NCBI RefSeq assembly: GCF_022200785.1
Contig: NZ_CP087585.1
Coordinates: 4,402,001-4,466,000, forward strand
DNA length: 64,000 bases
Source: Pedobacter mucosus
GTDB lineage: Bacteria; Bacteroidota; Bacteroidia; Sphingobacteriales; Sphingobacteriaceae
Direction: 5' to 3'
In this document: positions 17,766 to 26,851 of the stretch, piece after piece
Layout: every line of letters starts with the position of its first letter
Numbering within the stretch: position 1 is the stretch's first letter
Position numbers and translations under genes: made by a program
The notes under the pieces: model-generated
Seen by the model: the letters and a program-made list of their open reading frames with translations, nothing else
Told to the model about the DNA's origin: nothing
Databases searched by the model: none

Positions 17766-18641
17766 TTATCCTATAGGAATAACTTTTGGGTGATGAATTA
17801 TTAAACTATGATCTTTCAAATCATAAACATCACCATCACACATTACGTGTACAACCATATTTTTTATGGAAACAGGTTGACCCATTTCTACATCCGTTAA
17901 ATTGGTATCAGCCATGTGTCGGCCATCTACTAATATAACCATGCCTGAGCCAATGGCTTCCATAACATGTCCGTCTGAAATAAATAAGCCAGTATCTTCG
18001 CCTAAACCAATACCTAATATGCCTGGATTACTAGCTGCAGCATATAACAAACGACCGATTCTACCGCGTTGAACAAAATGTGTATCAACAATTACATCAT
18101 CAATAAAACCTAAACCGCCCGTAATTTTCACCTCACCTTTAAGTAAAGCGTCTTTACTACTTCCTTGGTAAATCATGTTTTTTGAACTTGCCGCTGCACC
18201 GGCAGATGTACCTGCAATAACTACATGCTCATTTCTATATTTATCAAGCAAGATTTGATGAATTTTCGTTCCTCCGAAAATTGAAGAAAGTCGAAGTTGG
18301 TCGCCACCAGTAAAAATTATTACATCAGCAGCTCTTATACGTTCACAATTAGATTCTGAATTTGCCTCTTCGCGATTAGAAATATTTAGCACACCAAGAT
18401 TATGAACATCCAATTGTGCATAAGCTTTAATATATTCTTCGCCAACTTTTTCTGGCATTAAAGAGGCTGTAGTAATGATTTCAAAACGTGATTCTGCATC
18501 TTTTGCAGATTCTACAGTGATTCTTTTTAGAATTCCACGTTCGAAAAAGTTCATGTTTTCAGGCAATCCAAATTGCGTTTCAGCGAAACTGCCAGTGTTT
18601 ATTGCCCCGCCTATAATGATGAGTTTACCTTTCGGAACCAT
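17766..18641 (-). CDS. cphB: cyanophycinase (S51 family)
   Basis: 291 residues, starting MVPKGKLIIIGGAINTG. The nucleophile elbow GTSAGAAAS (Ser146) and the preceding FTGGDQLRLSS are hallmarks of cyanophycinase within the S51 serine peptidases; the later DTHFVQRGRIGRLL is also typical. It is an exo-acting enzyme that releases beta-Asp-Arg from the storage polymer cyanophycin. No signal peptide is seen, so this is an intracellular form. It is divergent from cyanophycin synthetase and upstream of the dipeptide-splitting enzyme. Confidence 0.94.
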   Translation of the reverse strand: MVPKGKLIIIGGAINTGSFAETQFGLPENMNFFERGILKRITVESAKDAESRFEIITTASLMPEKVGEEYIKAYAQLDVHNLGVLNISNREEANSESNCERIRAADVIIFTGGDQLRLSSIFGGTKIHQILLDKYRNEHVVIAGTSAGAAASSKNMIYQGSSKDALLKGEVKITGGLGFIDDVIVDTHFVQRGRIGRLLYAAASNPGILGIGLGEDTGLFISDGHVMEAIGSGMVILVDGRHMADTNLTDVEMGQPVSIKNMVVHVMCDGDVYDLKDHSLIIHHPKVIPIG

Positions 18642-18671
18642 TCTGTGTGTATTATTACTGTGTCAAAAATT

Positions 18672-18679
18672 CAAATATA
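18672..18679 (-). promoter_or_regulatory. putative -7 element of cphB
   Basis: TATATTTG on the minus strand matches TAnnTTTG exactly, 30 bases before the cphB ATG. The -33 region has only a T-run, so the assignment is moderate. The rest of the 293-base divergent region up to cphA at 18935 contains no other clear signal. Confidence 0.45.
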
Positions 18680-18934
18680 TCAGGTTAAGATAAAAAACAC
18701 GACTTTTTTGTCAATAATCTTCACATAAATTTAATAAAATTTTAATTTTTGGGAATAAAAATGGCAATCTTCAAAGGAAAAACACAAATAAAAATTCAAA
18801 TTTATCCATTTAGCTAAATGCAGTATCAATTTTCAAAATAAATGCATAATTTACAGTCATTATTTTTACCAGGCAGATCCGTAGCTTATTGGGCTAAATA
18901 CAGCCAGTTGGCAATTAAACAGAATAAATTAGAG

Positions 18935-21550
18935 ATGAAGATATCAAACATACAAGTATTAAGGGGGCCAAATATTTGGTCGATAAGTCGAAAGAAACTC
19001 ATTCAAATGAGATTAGATTTGGAAGAGTTAGAGCAAAAGCCAACCAATGTGATAGATGGTTTTGGAGAACGGTTAGAAAAATTAATTCCAAGTATGTTTA
19101 CTCACCGTTGCTCAAAAGGAGTTGAAGGTGGTTTCTTTGCAAGGGTTAAGGAAGGCACTTGGATGGGTCACGTTATTGAACATATTGCTTTAGAGATTCA
19201 ATCTATTGCTGGTATGGAAACAGGATTTGGTAGAACCCGCCAAACAAAAACAGAGGGAATTTACAACGTTGTATTTAGTTATCTTGAAGAAAAAGTTGGC
19301 GTTTATGCTGCTGAGGCTGCTGTAAACATTGCGGAAGCTTTAATAAAAGGCGAAGAATATGATTTAGACCACGACATTCGCAGGATGAAAGAAATTCGCG
19401 AATTGGAAGCGCTTGGGCCAAGTACAGGTTCTATTGTTGAAGAAGCGGTTAAAAGAAGTATTCCTTGGATTAGATTAAATAAAAGCTCACTTGTACAGTT
19501 AGGTTATGGCAAAAACCAAGTTCGGTTTAGGGCTACAATGACCGAAAAAACAAGCAGTATAGCGGTTGATATAGCCAGCAATAAAGAAGAAACAAAAAGG
19601 TTATTAACTGAAGCCGCTATTCCGGTTGCTTCCGGAGTAACAATTTCTAATATTGATGATTTAGAAGCATCGGTTAATAAAGTTGGTTTTCCATTGGTTT
19701 TTAAACCTTTAGATGGAAACCATGGAAAAGGTGCAACTATTAATGTTAAAACTTTAGAAGCTGCAATTGCAGCTTTTGAATATGCTAAAACATATTCTAG
19801 AAGGGTTATTATAGAAAAGTTTATTACTGGATTTGATTTTCGGATTTTGGTAATCGATCATAAAGTTGTAGCCGCAGCTCAGCGTGATCCAGCTCATGTT
19901 AGGGGAAATGGAATTCATACCATACAAGAATTAATTGATAAGGAAAATGAGGATCCAAAACGTGGTTACGGACATGAAAACGTATTAACTGAAATTTCTG
20001 TAGATCGGGATACTTTAGATTTATTGGCGAAAAAGGAATACACTCTGGAAACGATCCCTGAAAAAGGTGAAATCGTTTATTTGAAATCTACGGCAAATTT
20101 AAGTACTGGCGGAACATCGATCGATGTAACTGATATTGTTCATCCACAAAATATTTTTATCTGCGAGCGGATTTCGAGAGTTATTGGATTAGATATTTGC
20201 GGTATTGATATTATGGCGCAAAACCTTACGCAACCACTAAATGAAAATGGTGGTGTGGTACTGGAAGTGAATGCGGCTCCTGGTTTTAGAATGCACTTGG
20301 CCCCAAGCGAAGGTTTACCAAGAAACGTTGCGGCGTCGGTTATTGATATGTTATATCCGCAGGGAAAACTATCTCAAATTCCAATTATTGCCGTAACCGG
20401 AACAAATGGAAAAACCACTACCACACGTTTAATAGCGCATATTATTCGTAGCAATGGCAAAAGAGTTGGCTTTACTACCAGCGATGGGGTTTATGTGCAC
20501 AACACCATGTTAATGAAAGGTGACACCACCGGACCAGTAAGTGCTGAATTTATATTAAAAGATCCAACTGTTGAATTTGCTGTTTTAGAAACCGCCAGAG
20601 GTGGAATTTTAAGAGCGGGCTTAGGTTTTAATGCTTGCGATATTGGCGTAATAACCAATATTCAGGAGGATCATTTGGGGATTTCGGATATTCATACGCT
20701 TGACGATTTAGCCCGTGTTAAAGAGGTTGTAATTGGAGCCGTTCGCCGTAAAGGTTGGGCTGTATTAAATGCTGATAACGGTTATTGCGTTAAAATTGCA
20801 AGAAACGCCCGTTGTAATGTTGCCTATTTTAGTATGGATGAAAATAATCCTGTAATTAAAGAACATTGTAAAAAGGGCGGAATAGCTGCGATTTATGAAA
20901 ATGGTTACATTACCATCAAAACCGGCGATTGGAAATTAAGAGTTGATAAGGCCACACATATTCCGTTAACTTTTGGTGGCTCCGTAAACTTTATGATTCA
21001 GAATGTGCTTGCGGCAACTTTGGCAGCTTATTTATGGGGTTATAAACCTGAAGATATCCGCTTGTCGTTAGAAACTTTTATCCCTTCTGCAGCGCATACA
21101 CCTGGTAGAATGAATGTTTTTAGGTTTAAAGATTTTAAAGTTTTGGTAGATTTTGCCCATAATCCTGATGGATTTAATGGTGTTAAAGCCTATTTGCAAA
21201 GTGTAGAAGCCACAGAACATGTGGGTATAATTTCTGGAACTGGGGATAGGCGTGATGAGGACATTATCGAAACTGCAAGAATTTCAGGACAAATGTTTGA
21301 TAAAATTTATATCTGTCAGGAAAAATATTTACGCGGTCGCAAACAGCAAGAATTGATAGATTTACTTGTAACAGGGATAAGAGAAATCGATCCTAATAAG
21401 GAAATCATCATTAACAACAAAAGCACAGAATGTTTACAGGATGCTATCGATCATGCAAAAAAAGGATCTTATCTAACTATTTTAAGTAATACTATTGATA
21501 ATACCATTCAAAGAGTTACCGAACATTTAGATAAAGAATTGGAAGGATAA
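18935..21550 (+). CDS. cphA: cyanophycin synthetase
   Basis: 871 residues starting MKISNIQVLRGPNIWS, the conserved CphA N-terminus; a Met 31 codons upstream (18842) is rejected. Domains: N-terminal domain (1-160), ATP-grasp domain (about 220-480, with FPLVFKPLDGNHGKG and VLEVNAAPGFRMH), and a C-terminal Mur-ligase-like domain with the intact P-loop GTNGKTTTT (from residue 489) and DFAHNPDGFNG. The two ATP-using centres alternately add Asp to the backbone and Arg to its side chain. The intact Mur P-loop indicates the CphA1 type. Divergent from cphB. Confidence 0.95.
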   Translation: MKISNIQVLRGPNIWSISRKKLIQMRLDLEELEQKPTNVIDGFGERLEKLIPSMFTHRCSKGVEGGFFARVKEGTWMGHVIEHIALEIQSIAGMETGFGRTRQTKTEGIYNVVFSYLEEKVGVYAAEAAVNIAEALIKGEEYDLDHDIRRMKEIRELEALGPSTGSIVEEAVKRSIPWIRLNKSSLVQLGYGKNQVRFRATMTEKTSSIAVDIASNKEETKRLLTEAAIPVASGVTISNIDDLEASVNKVGFPLVFKPLDGNHGKGATINVKTLEAAIAAFEYAKTYSRRVIIEKFITGFDFRILVIDHKVVAAAQRDPAHVRGNGIHTIQELIDKENEDPKRGYGHENVLTEISVDRDTLDLLAKKEYTLETIPEKGEIVYLKSTANLSTGGTSIDVTDIVHPQNIFICERISRVIGLDICGIDIMAQNLTQPLNENGGVVLEVNAAPGFRMHLAPSEGLPRNVAASVIDMLYPQGKLSQIPIIAVTGTNGKTTTTRLIAHIIRSNGKRVGFTTSDGVYVHNTMLMKGDTTGPVSAEFILKDPTVEFAVLETARGGILRAGLGFNACDIGVITNIQEDHLGISDIHTLDDLARVKEVVIGAVRRKGWAVLNADNGYCVKIARNARCNVAYFSMDENNPVIKEHCKKGGIAAIYENGYITIKTGDWKLRVDKATHIPLTFGGSVNFMIQNVLAATLAAYLWGYKPEDIRLSLETFIPSAAHTPGRMNVFRFKDFKVLVDFAHNPDGFNGVKAYLQSVEATEHVGIISGTGDRRDEDIIETARISGQMFDKIYICQEKYLRGRKQQELIDLLVTGIREIDPNKEIIINNKSTECLQDAIDHAKKGSYLTILSNTIDNTIQRVTEHLDKELEG

Positions 21551-21568
21551 TCCGTAAATGTTTTAAAT

Positions 21569-21605
21569 AAGAAACCCCTTTTGACATGATCAAAAGGGGT
21601 TTCTT
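21569..21605. terminator. strong bidirectional terminator between cphA and the DUF2383 gene
   Basis: Perfect 16-base arms AAGAAACCCCTTTTGA (21569-21584) and its complement (21590-21605) with a 5-base loop, between convergent genes. Confidence 0.85.
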
Positions 21606-21620
21606 TATATAGAGAAAAAC

Positions 21621-22076
21621 CTATTTATTTGCGTCTCTCAAACCTTTAATTTCATCATGTGATCTTCTTAAAGAAGCTTTTTGATCTGAAACCAATTCTC
21701 TTAAATTTGCTGATAAATCTTCATCTTCTAAAGCCATTTTATAAGCTTTTTGTGCAGCATCCTCACCAAATTCGCAGTTATTTAAAACAGTTTGTCTATC
21801 GTGTCCGGTAAAAATTGCTTTAAAATCCATCCAACCTCTGTAAATCTTACCAGAATTGGTTGTTCCTGTTTCAATATCTGTACCTAATGCGGCAACCTCT
21901 GTTGCCAAGGCCATTTTGTATTTCTGGCTTTCTTCAATCATATTTAAAAATAACGACTTCAAATCCGCATCGCCATCTTTAAGTTCTTCACGAGCTTTCT
22001 CGTAACCCGCTATACGATCATTATTAATTTCAATTAAGTCATTTAATATCTCTGCGTTTGCTGCTGTAGTTTTCAT
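21621..22076 (-). CDS. PA2169-type four-helix-bundle protein (DUF2383)
   Basis: 151 residues, all helical, with DLIEINNDRIAGYEKA near the N-terminus, a central SGKIYRGWMDFKAIFTGHD loop and ERR-like C-terminal SDQKASLRRSHDEIKGLRD. This matches the DUF2383/PA2169 ferritin-like family of cytoplasmic stress-associated proteins of unknown biochemical function. Length agrees with the family. Monocistronic, convergent with cphA across a strong terminator. Confidence 0.88.
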   Translation of the reverse strand: MKTTAANAEILNDLIEINNDRIAGYEKAREELKDGDADLKSLFLNMIEESQKYKMALATEVAALGTDIETGTTNSGKIYRGWMDFKAIFTGHDRQTVLNNCEFGEDAAQKAYKMALEDEDLSANLRELVSDQKASLRRSHDEIKGLRDANK

Positions 22077-22172
22077 ATCGTTATTGATTTTTTTTTGTAT
22101 TATTTCAACATGATCAATAAGGAAAGGTTTGTATTTTATTAAAAAATATTATTCTCATAAGCTATAATTCGT

Positions 22173-22733
22173 TTACTTGATGTTTTTTATTGGGAGGTAG
22201 CCCAAGTGAATTTCATCTTCAATCAAACTTTTCATTTTTGTCAACTTCAATCTAAATTTCGCCTTTAAATCAGCACTAAGCACATCTTCAATTTCAAAAA
22301 TATCATCTACATCAACACCATATTTATCATCAATATGCGAAGTTGCACCTGCGAAAGTGGCATGTTTATAAAAAGCAGTTTCTTTGGCTTGTTTTGTTGC
22401 TGAAGCTTTATCTGGCGTTGCTAGCAGCATTTTATAATGTGGTTCATCAAATTCATTTTGGCGATAACCACCTAGATTAATAAAAAATAAATGAAGCTCA
22501 TTGCTAAAGTGCTCTGATGCATTAACACATTCTACCTTACAACCATTTACATTATTTACCTCACGCCAGGCGTCGATATGGATTTTATTTTTTGCTTCTG
22601 GCCAAAAAGCATAAATATCGGGTATCATCTCTTTTAATGATGTAGCAATGCCGAAGAAGATATCATGCTGTTCTGTTTGTCTGCCTTTTGGTTTGCAGCC
22701 CAGCATAATCATAAATAATTTAGGTGTTATCAT
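22173..22733 (-). CDS. DUF1543 domain-containing protein
   Basis: 186 residues from MITPKLFMIMLGCKPKGRQ; seven extra upstream codons are rejected because this Met gives the family N-terminus. The motifs LGCKPKGRQTEQHDIFFG and later INLGGYRQNEFDEPHYK mark the DUF1543 fold, which occurs once or twice in short cytoplasmic proteins of unknown function. Here the first copy is clear and the C-terminal half (YGVDVDDIFEIEDVL) may be a degenerate second unit. Divergent from a membrane protein gene. Confidence 0.85.
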   Translation of the reverse strand: MITPKLFMIMLGCKPKGRQTEQHDIFFGIATSLKEMIPDIYAFWPEAKNKIHIDAWREVNNVNGCKVECVNASEHFSNELHLFFINLGGYRQNEFDEPHYKMLLATPDKASATKQAKETAFYKHATFAGATSHIDDKYGVDVDDIFEIEDVLSADLKAKFRLKLTKMKSLIEDEIHLGYLPIKNIK

Positions 22734-22841
22734 GTTAAAATATTGATAACTCAAGGTCGCAATTTTTTTACTGAAAATAGATCTCGATTTTCAATTTATA
22801 AAGTCATATTGCAATATTCAATTTCACTAAAATGTTGTAGA

Positions 22842-23537
22842 ATGATGATGAGCGAAATTCAGAATCCGCTTGATGGTGGTGCAATGTATACAGAAACAAA
22901 TCTTAGTCAGCTTTTTCCCGAACCTTTAAATACCATAACAAGCTGCTTTTTTTTAGCAATTGCCGTCTATTTTACCTTTAAAGTTTGGGGTAATTTTGCA
23001 CATCAAAAATTTCTAAGTTACGCTTTGGTATTGCTATATATTGGAGGGATTGGCGGTACAACTTATCACGGACTTCGGCGTTGGCCAATTTTTATAATGA
23101 TGGATTGGATACCTATAATGTTGCTTTGTCTTTCTGCTGGAGTATATTTTTTAGCGAAACTAACAAAATGGTATTATGCTGCATTGATAATTGTAATCTA
23201 TGCCTGCTTTCAATTTTTCGCCAGAAAACTTTTTATACATGGAGACTTCCAAATCTTTATCGACATAAACTATGCATTTATGGCAGCAATAGTGTTATTT
23301 CCAGTGTTTGGATACCTACTAAAAACCGAATGGACAAATGGTAAGTGGGTTGGGTTTGCGCTAATTGCTTTTATATTTGCTTTAACCTTCCGGGTTGCAG
23401 ATAAATGGGTTCTTTTAACCGTTGGTACTCACTTTTTATGGCACACTTTCGGTGCCGTCGCTTCATTTTGCATGCTTAATTATATCTATCTTGCCAATGC
23501 TAAAAAGAGAAAAATAAGCATGACAAATAGTTTTTAG
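22842..23537 (+). CDS. multi-pass membrane protein with CREST/alkaline-ceramidase-like motifs
   Basis: About 231 residues with seven hydrophobic helices. The start is one of three consecutive ATG codons (22842, 22845, 22848); the frame extends upstream only by a TTG. Conserved-looking polar positions inside helices are the pattern of the CREST superfamily of membrane hydrolases (alkaline ceramidase, PAQR, Per1): a Thr...His pair in GGTTYHGL, an Asp in MMDWIPI, and an HxxxH pair in THFLWHTFG. This points to a zinc-dependent lipid hydrolase, but it is a motif reading and the subfamily is not assigned. Confidence 0.6.
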   Translation: MMMSEIQNPLDGGAMYTETNLSQLFPEPLNTITSCFFLAIAVYFTFKVWGNFAHQKFLSYALVLLYIGGIGGTTYHGLRRWPIFIMMDWIPIMLLCLSAGVYFLAKLTKWYYAALIIVIYACFQFFARKLFIHGDFQIFIDINYAFMAAIVLFPVFGYLLKTEWTNGKWVGFALIAFIFALTFRVADKWVLLTVGTHFLWHTFGAVASFCMLNYIYLANAKKRKISMTNSF

Positions 23538-23546
23538 TTATAAAAC

Positions 23547-24317
23547 TTATGGCAACTTTGTGTGTACCTTATCAAAATTAAGTGGCTTTTGCTTTGAGAT
23601 GGAATATTTTATTCCGCCTAATAAATGATTAAGAAATTGTTCATCATTCCAAGTCTCTTTTGTGTGTCCCATTGAGGTGTAAAAAGCTCTTCCACCATCA
23701 TATAAATGGTACCAGCTAAAAGGATGGAAACTTCCGTTTTTGCCACCGGTATAAGATTTTTCGTCGATGGTAATTAAAACTTTAATATCAGGATTTATAT
23801 CTTTAAAGTTATAAAGTTCATCCTTGTGCATCCAAACTGAATCGGTAAAAAATTTAGTTGATGGATGTTTTTTATCTTTAATTATAAATTTTGCTTCCTG
23901 CACTGCAGGGTGACTTATAAAATATGCACCAACTAATTTGCCATACCAAGGCCAATCATATTCAGTATCTGTAGCGGCATGGATGCCAACAAAACCTCCT
24001 CCAGCTTGAATGTAACGTTCAAATACTGCTTGTTGATTATTATCTAAAACATCACCAGTGGTACTTAAAAAAACAACCGTAGCATATTTTTTCAAATTAT
24101 CTTCCGTGAATAAAGCTGCGTTTTCTGTTGTATCGACTTCAAAATTATTCGCTGTACCTAATTTCATAATGGCAATTTTCCCAGCTTCTATAGCGTTATG
24201 CCTAAAGCCTTTCGTTTTAGAAAACACTAAAACCCTTGCTGTTTTCTTGGCCGAAATAAAACTTTGAAATAAAAAGATGCCTGCTATTATTAAGCAAAAG
24301 GATATTACCTTTTTCAT
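23547..24317 (-). CDS. secreted ThuA-like domain protein
   Basis: 256 residues from MKKVISFCLIIAGIFLFQSF, a signal peptide; 15 upstream codons beginning with TTG are rejected. ThuA-like class I glutamine-amidotransferase fold: ARVLVFSKTKGFRHNAI, FLSTTGDVLD, GGGFVGIHAATDTEYDWPWY, WMHKDELYNF, and the ending FYTSMGHTKETW. ThuA-like proteins occur in carbohydrate use loci and in secreted proteins of Bacteroidota; the catalytic activity is not settled. No sugar genes are near. It ends ten bases from the convergent membrane protein gene. Confidence 0.88.
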   Translation of the reverse strand: MKKVISFCLIIAGIFLFQSFISAKKTARVLVFSKTKGFRHNAIEAGKIAIMKLGTANNFEVDTTENAALFTEDNLKKYATVVFLSTTGDVLDNNQQAVFERYIQAGGGFVGIHAATDTEYDWPWYGKLVGAYFISHPAVQEAKFIIKDKKHPSTKFFTDSVWMHKDELYNFKDINPDIKVLITIDEKSYTGGKNGSFHPFSWYHLYDGGRAFYTSMGHTKETWNDEQFLNHLLGGIKYSISKQKPLNFDKVHTKLP

Positions 24318-24365
24318 ATTGAATTTGGTTAGATTAATTTGCTTTAAAAAAAAGTTCCTCAAAGC

Positions 24366-24812
24366 TTAAGAATAAAATAAAGAAAGTTGTTTGATAATTT
24401 CTCTACATCTTTCTTCAACCTGACTGCAAACTGGGCTAAAAAGAGCGTTATCCCAATAAGGATCCGTAACATCATCGTTATCTAGAAAAAGTTTAACTTT
24501 TTGTCGTTCTTCATCCGTCATTGCCAGCCGTTGTACATCACTTAAATTTTGCTTGTCCATTACCAAAATCAAATCATATTTTTGGAACATTGTATAGTCG
24601 AATTGTTGCGCCCTTTGCTTGCTAATATCATAGCCAATTGCTTTTGCTGCGGCAATACTTCTATGATCGGGCGCACTACCAATGTGCCAATCTCCAGTTC
24701 CTGCTGATGCGATTTCCCAATTTAAATTTTCTTCATTCGATAAGTGGCGCATAATGCCTTCCGCCAAAGGAGAACGACAAATATTACCAAGGCAGACCAT
24801 TAATATTTTCAA
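24366..24812 (-). CDS. low-molecular-weight protein tyrosine phosphatase
   Basis: 148 residues with the catalytic P-loop at the very N-terminus, MVCLGNICRSP (Cys7, Arg13), and the general-acid Asp in DVTDPYWDN. The family dephosphorylates phosphotyrosine in the cytoplasm; no tyrosine kinase or polysaccharide locus is nearby to suggest a substrate. The start codon is TTG at 24812, directly abutting the stop codon of the lipoprotein gene upstream; the P-loop position makes any later start impossible. Probably translated from the same transcript as that gene. Confidence 0.93.
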   Translation of the reverse strand: MKILMVCLGNICRSPLAEGIMRHLSNEENLNWEIASAGTGDWHIGSAPDHRSIAAAKAIGYDISKQRAQQFDYTMFQKYDLILVMDKQNLSDVQRLAMTDEERQKVKLFLDNDDVTDPYWDNALFSPVCSQVEERCREIIKQLSLFYS

Positions 24813-25253
24813 TTATTTACTTTTTGCGGTGAAGGTATAAACTACTGTGTAAGTTACTTTATCTTGTTCATAAGTGTATTTATCAACAATCGTATTGCCG
24901 GTTAATAAAACTATATGGGTGTTTCCAAATCCACTGTTCAACGAAATCTCGTTTCCATTTTTGGTATATTTTGCATTTTTGAAACTGATCATATCGCAAA
25001 GGGAACCTGTAGACGTGTAAGCGTAAGATCCATCTGAAGAGAAATTAAGGGTGTAGTTGTTGTTTAAACAAGCATCATTGCCAGCAGTTGTAATTAAATT
25101 TGTGCTTGTTTTACCATTTACAGTTAGCGCAGGGTTAACTGTTGCAGATGCTAAAGGCCAACTGTATTTTGCAATATCATCTATTGAAACTGAGCCGCTT
25201 TTTTTACAGGCAAAAGTTAGGCAGACTGATAAAATAAGCAATAGTTTTTTCAT
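24813..25253 (-). CDS. small lipoprotein with lipocalin-like beta domain, unknown function
   Basis: 146 residues: lipoprotein signal MKKLLLILSVCLTFACKK (lipobox TFAC) and a beta-rich domain with YSWPLASATVNP, NYTLNFSSDGSYAYTSTGSLCD and YTKNGNEISL, the pattern of the lipocalin-like domains common in Bacteroidota surface proteins. Two Cys in the mature part (CLNN and LCDM) may form a disulfide. Specific function unknown. Its stop is immediately followed by the TTG start of the phosphatase gene. Confidence 0.7.
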   Translation of the reverse strand: MKKLLLILSVCLTFACKKSGSVSIDDIAKYSWPLASATVNPALTVNGKTSTNLITTAGNDACLNNNYTLNFSSDGSYAYTSTGSLCDMISFKNAKYTKNGNEISLNSGFGNTHIVLLTGNTIVDKYTYEQDKVTYTVVYTFTAKSK

Positions 25254-25304
25254 TTCGTTTAGTTTTTTACTGTAAACGTTTAGTCTCTAAGATTCGCTAC
25301 AAGA

Positions 25305-25344
25305 TAAAAAAAATGCCTCAAGCTTTTAAGCAAATGAGGCATTA
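25305..25344 (-). terminator. Rho-independent terminator after the S1/P1 nuclease gene
   Basis: Arms AATGCCTCA and TGAGGCATT around a 14-base loop, followed on the minus strand by a run of T. Confidence 0.8.
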
Positions 25345-25362
25345 AATCTTGATTAAGATTTT

Positions 25363-26172
25363 CTATTTATCGTAAATATCATTGAGCACTTTAGCTAAAC
25401 GAACGCCACCTTTTAACAATTGTTGGTTTAAAGTATCAACCCAGTCAAAGTTATAACGGTAACTTAATTTAGAATCTGGTTTAGTATTTTCGTAAATTTT
25501 ATCGCAAACTTTATACGATTCAAAAATGCAATCTTTTAAACTCGTGTTTTGCCAGTTATACAGCTGAACAGCCGATGGATGGTTAATTACTTTGGCAAAT
25601 TCAGTATAACTTAATTGTTGATAGCCGATTAGTTGTTCATCCCAAACACGGTGCAGATTCGTTTTTTCGTTAAACCATGTTAAAGAAACTTTATTTCCGC
25701 CTAAATCATCTTTATGAGCAACATGCATTGGCTGACATAAATCACCTTCTAAGTGAACCAGCATCCTTAAAGCTAATTTCTTTTGATCCGCTGTGCTGGA
25801 TGGCTTTTTTAAAATCGCAATCAGGTCGGTAATTTTATTATACAAGTTTGGTGCTTTTTCAGTTTCCAAGATATTAAAAACACCATCTTTATTTAATCCT
25901 CCCGGAAGGTTTACAAAATGCCAATTGTACATGTAATTGTAAGTGGAATCTGATTTTATAAAATCGCCCCAGTTGGCCGACATAGCCAAAGTTTCGTAAC
26001 CTAAAATCCCTTGAATGGCTTTCCTGGTTTTGGCTTTTAAATAACTATCGGCAATTTCGCCAACCACACGATGACCAATCATGCCCCATGCGTTTGCTTG
26101 AATAGGATAATAAGCTAAAAAGCCGAAAGCTACAGCAGTAATTAACGTTTTTTTAATGGATGTAAATATCAT
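25363..26172 (-). CDS. secreted S1/P1-type zinc nuclease
   Basis: 269 residues from MIFTSIKKTLITAVAFGF; the signal peptide ends before WGMIGHR, and the mature N-terminal Trp is itself the first zinc ligand in this family. Further ligands are visible: His in MIGHRVVGEI, WHFVNLPGG, LEGDLCQPMHVAHKDDLGGNK and LHRVWDEQLI. S1/P1 enzymes cleave single-stranded DNA and RNA and 3'-phosphates outside the cytoplasm, useful for phosphate or nucleotide scavenging. The preceding gene stops one base before this start, so the two are coupled. Confidence 0.93.
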   Translation of the reverse strand: MIFTSIKKTLITAVAFGFLAYYPIQANAWGMIGHRVVGEIADSYLKAKTRKAIQGILGYETLAMSANWGDFIKSDSTYNYMYNWHFVNLPGGLNKDGVFNILETEKAPNLYNKITDLIAILKKPSSTADQKKLALRMLVHLEGDLCQPMHVAHKDDLGGNKVSLTWFNEKTNLHRVWDEQLIGYQQLSYTEFAKVINHPSAVQLYNWQNTSLKDCIFESYKVCDKIYENTKPDSKLSYRYNFDWVDTLNQQLLKGGVRLAKVLNDIYDK

Positions 26173-26173
26173 T

Positions 26174-26731
26174 TTATAGTTCTTTTTGTACACAAGTAAT
26201 TTTTCCTTTTAGCGATAATTTAATCTGGCGTTGATCGCTTAAACTTTCTAAAAATAAGCTATCTGCAGTATGTTTTTTAATTAGAAAGGTTTTATCATAG
26301 CGGCCAATGTGATAACAACCAGAAATTTTTTGTTTGTAATTGGCATGCGTAAATGTTGCGCCAACAAATAAAGTGTCGTTTCGAATGGAATAAACACCTT
26401 TAGCATACTCTTTCCAAACGCCATTATTATAGCAGGAATCTTCATAGAAATTCACTTTACTATGGGTTACAAAATCGATGTAAACCGAATCGCAAGTAAT
26501 TTTGAAGTGATGTTGAGTATAATTTGAAAGCTTATTGCTGAAAGCGACAGAATCTTCATTCCAAACGCCTTGCATAAAATCGACGCCTTTTTCTTGAATG
26601 TTTGGTCTTAAACTACAAGCCGAATAAAATAACAGAAACCAAAAAGCCAAGGTCAGGATCGAATAATTCCTTATTGTAATCAGTCGCCTGAACGGTTTCA
26701 ATTTCTTGATCTTTCTTTTTAAAATAAGCAT
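26174..26731 (-). CDS. hypothetical lipoprotein upstream of the nuclease
   Basis: 185 residues from the ATG at 26731 (a TTG three codons upstream is rejected). A long, very basic N-terminal segment precedes a hydrophobic stretch and a possible lipobox YSAC (Cys about residue 39), then a beta-rich domain with MQGVWNEDSVAF, FYEDSCYNNGVW and YSIRNDTLFVGATF. No family could be named. Its stop is one base before the S1/P1 nuclease start, suggesting a two-gene operon. Confidence 0.65.
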   Translation of the reverse strand: MLILKRKIKKLKPFRRLITIRNYSILTLAFWFLLFYSACSLRPNIQEKGVDFMQGVWNEDSVAFSNKLSNYTQHHFKITCDSVYIDFVTHSKVNFYEDSCYNNGVWKEYAKGVYSIRNDTLFVGATFTHANYKQKISGCYHIGRYDKTFLIKKHTADSLFLESLSDQRQIKLSLKGKITCVQKEL

Positions 26732-26756
26732 TTTTCGCAAGGCGATGAAATTTATA

Positions 26757-26782
26757 ACCTCAAGATTTTAAATCTTGAGGTT
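26757..26782. repeat. short perfect palindrome
   Basis: AACCTCAAGATT and AATCTTGAGGTT separated by two to three bases, upstream of the hypothetical lipoprotein gene and downstream of fumC. No T-run on either strand. Confidence 0.5.
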
Positions 26783-26851
26783 TGTAATATGTTTTGAGTT
26801 TACTAAACCCGATTGGAGTTAAATATATAATATGCCGCAACCCTGAATTTA

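Noticed and set aside
18842..18934. N-terminal extension of cyanophycin synthetase by 31 codons
   Set aside because: The conserved family N-terminus begins at 18935.
22842..23537. Hemolysin III (PAQR) or rhomboid identity
   Set aside because: The CREST-like His/Asp pattern is present but the subfamily motifs are not clear enough for a firm name; no rhomboid GxSG is present.
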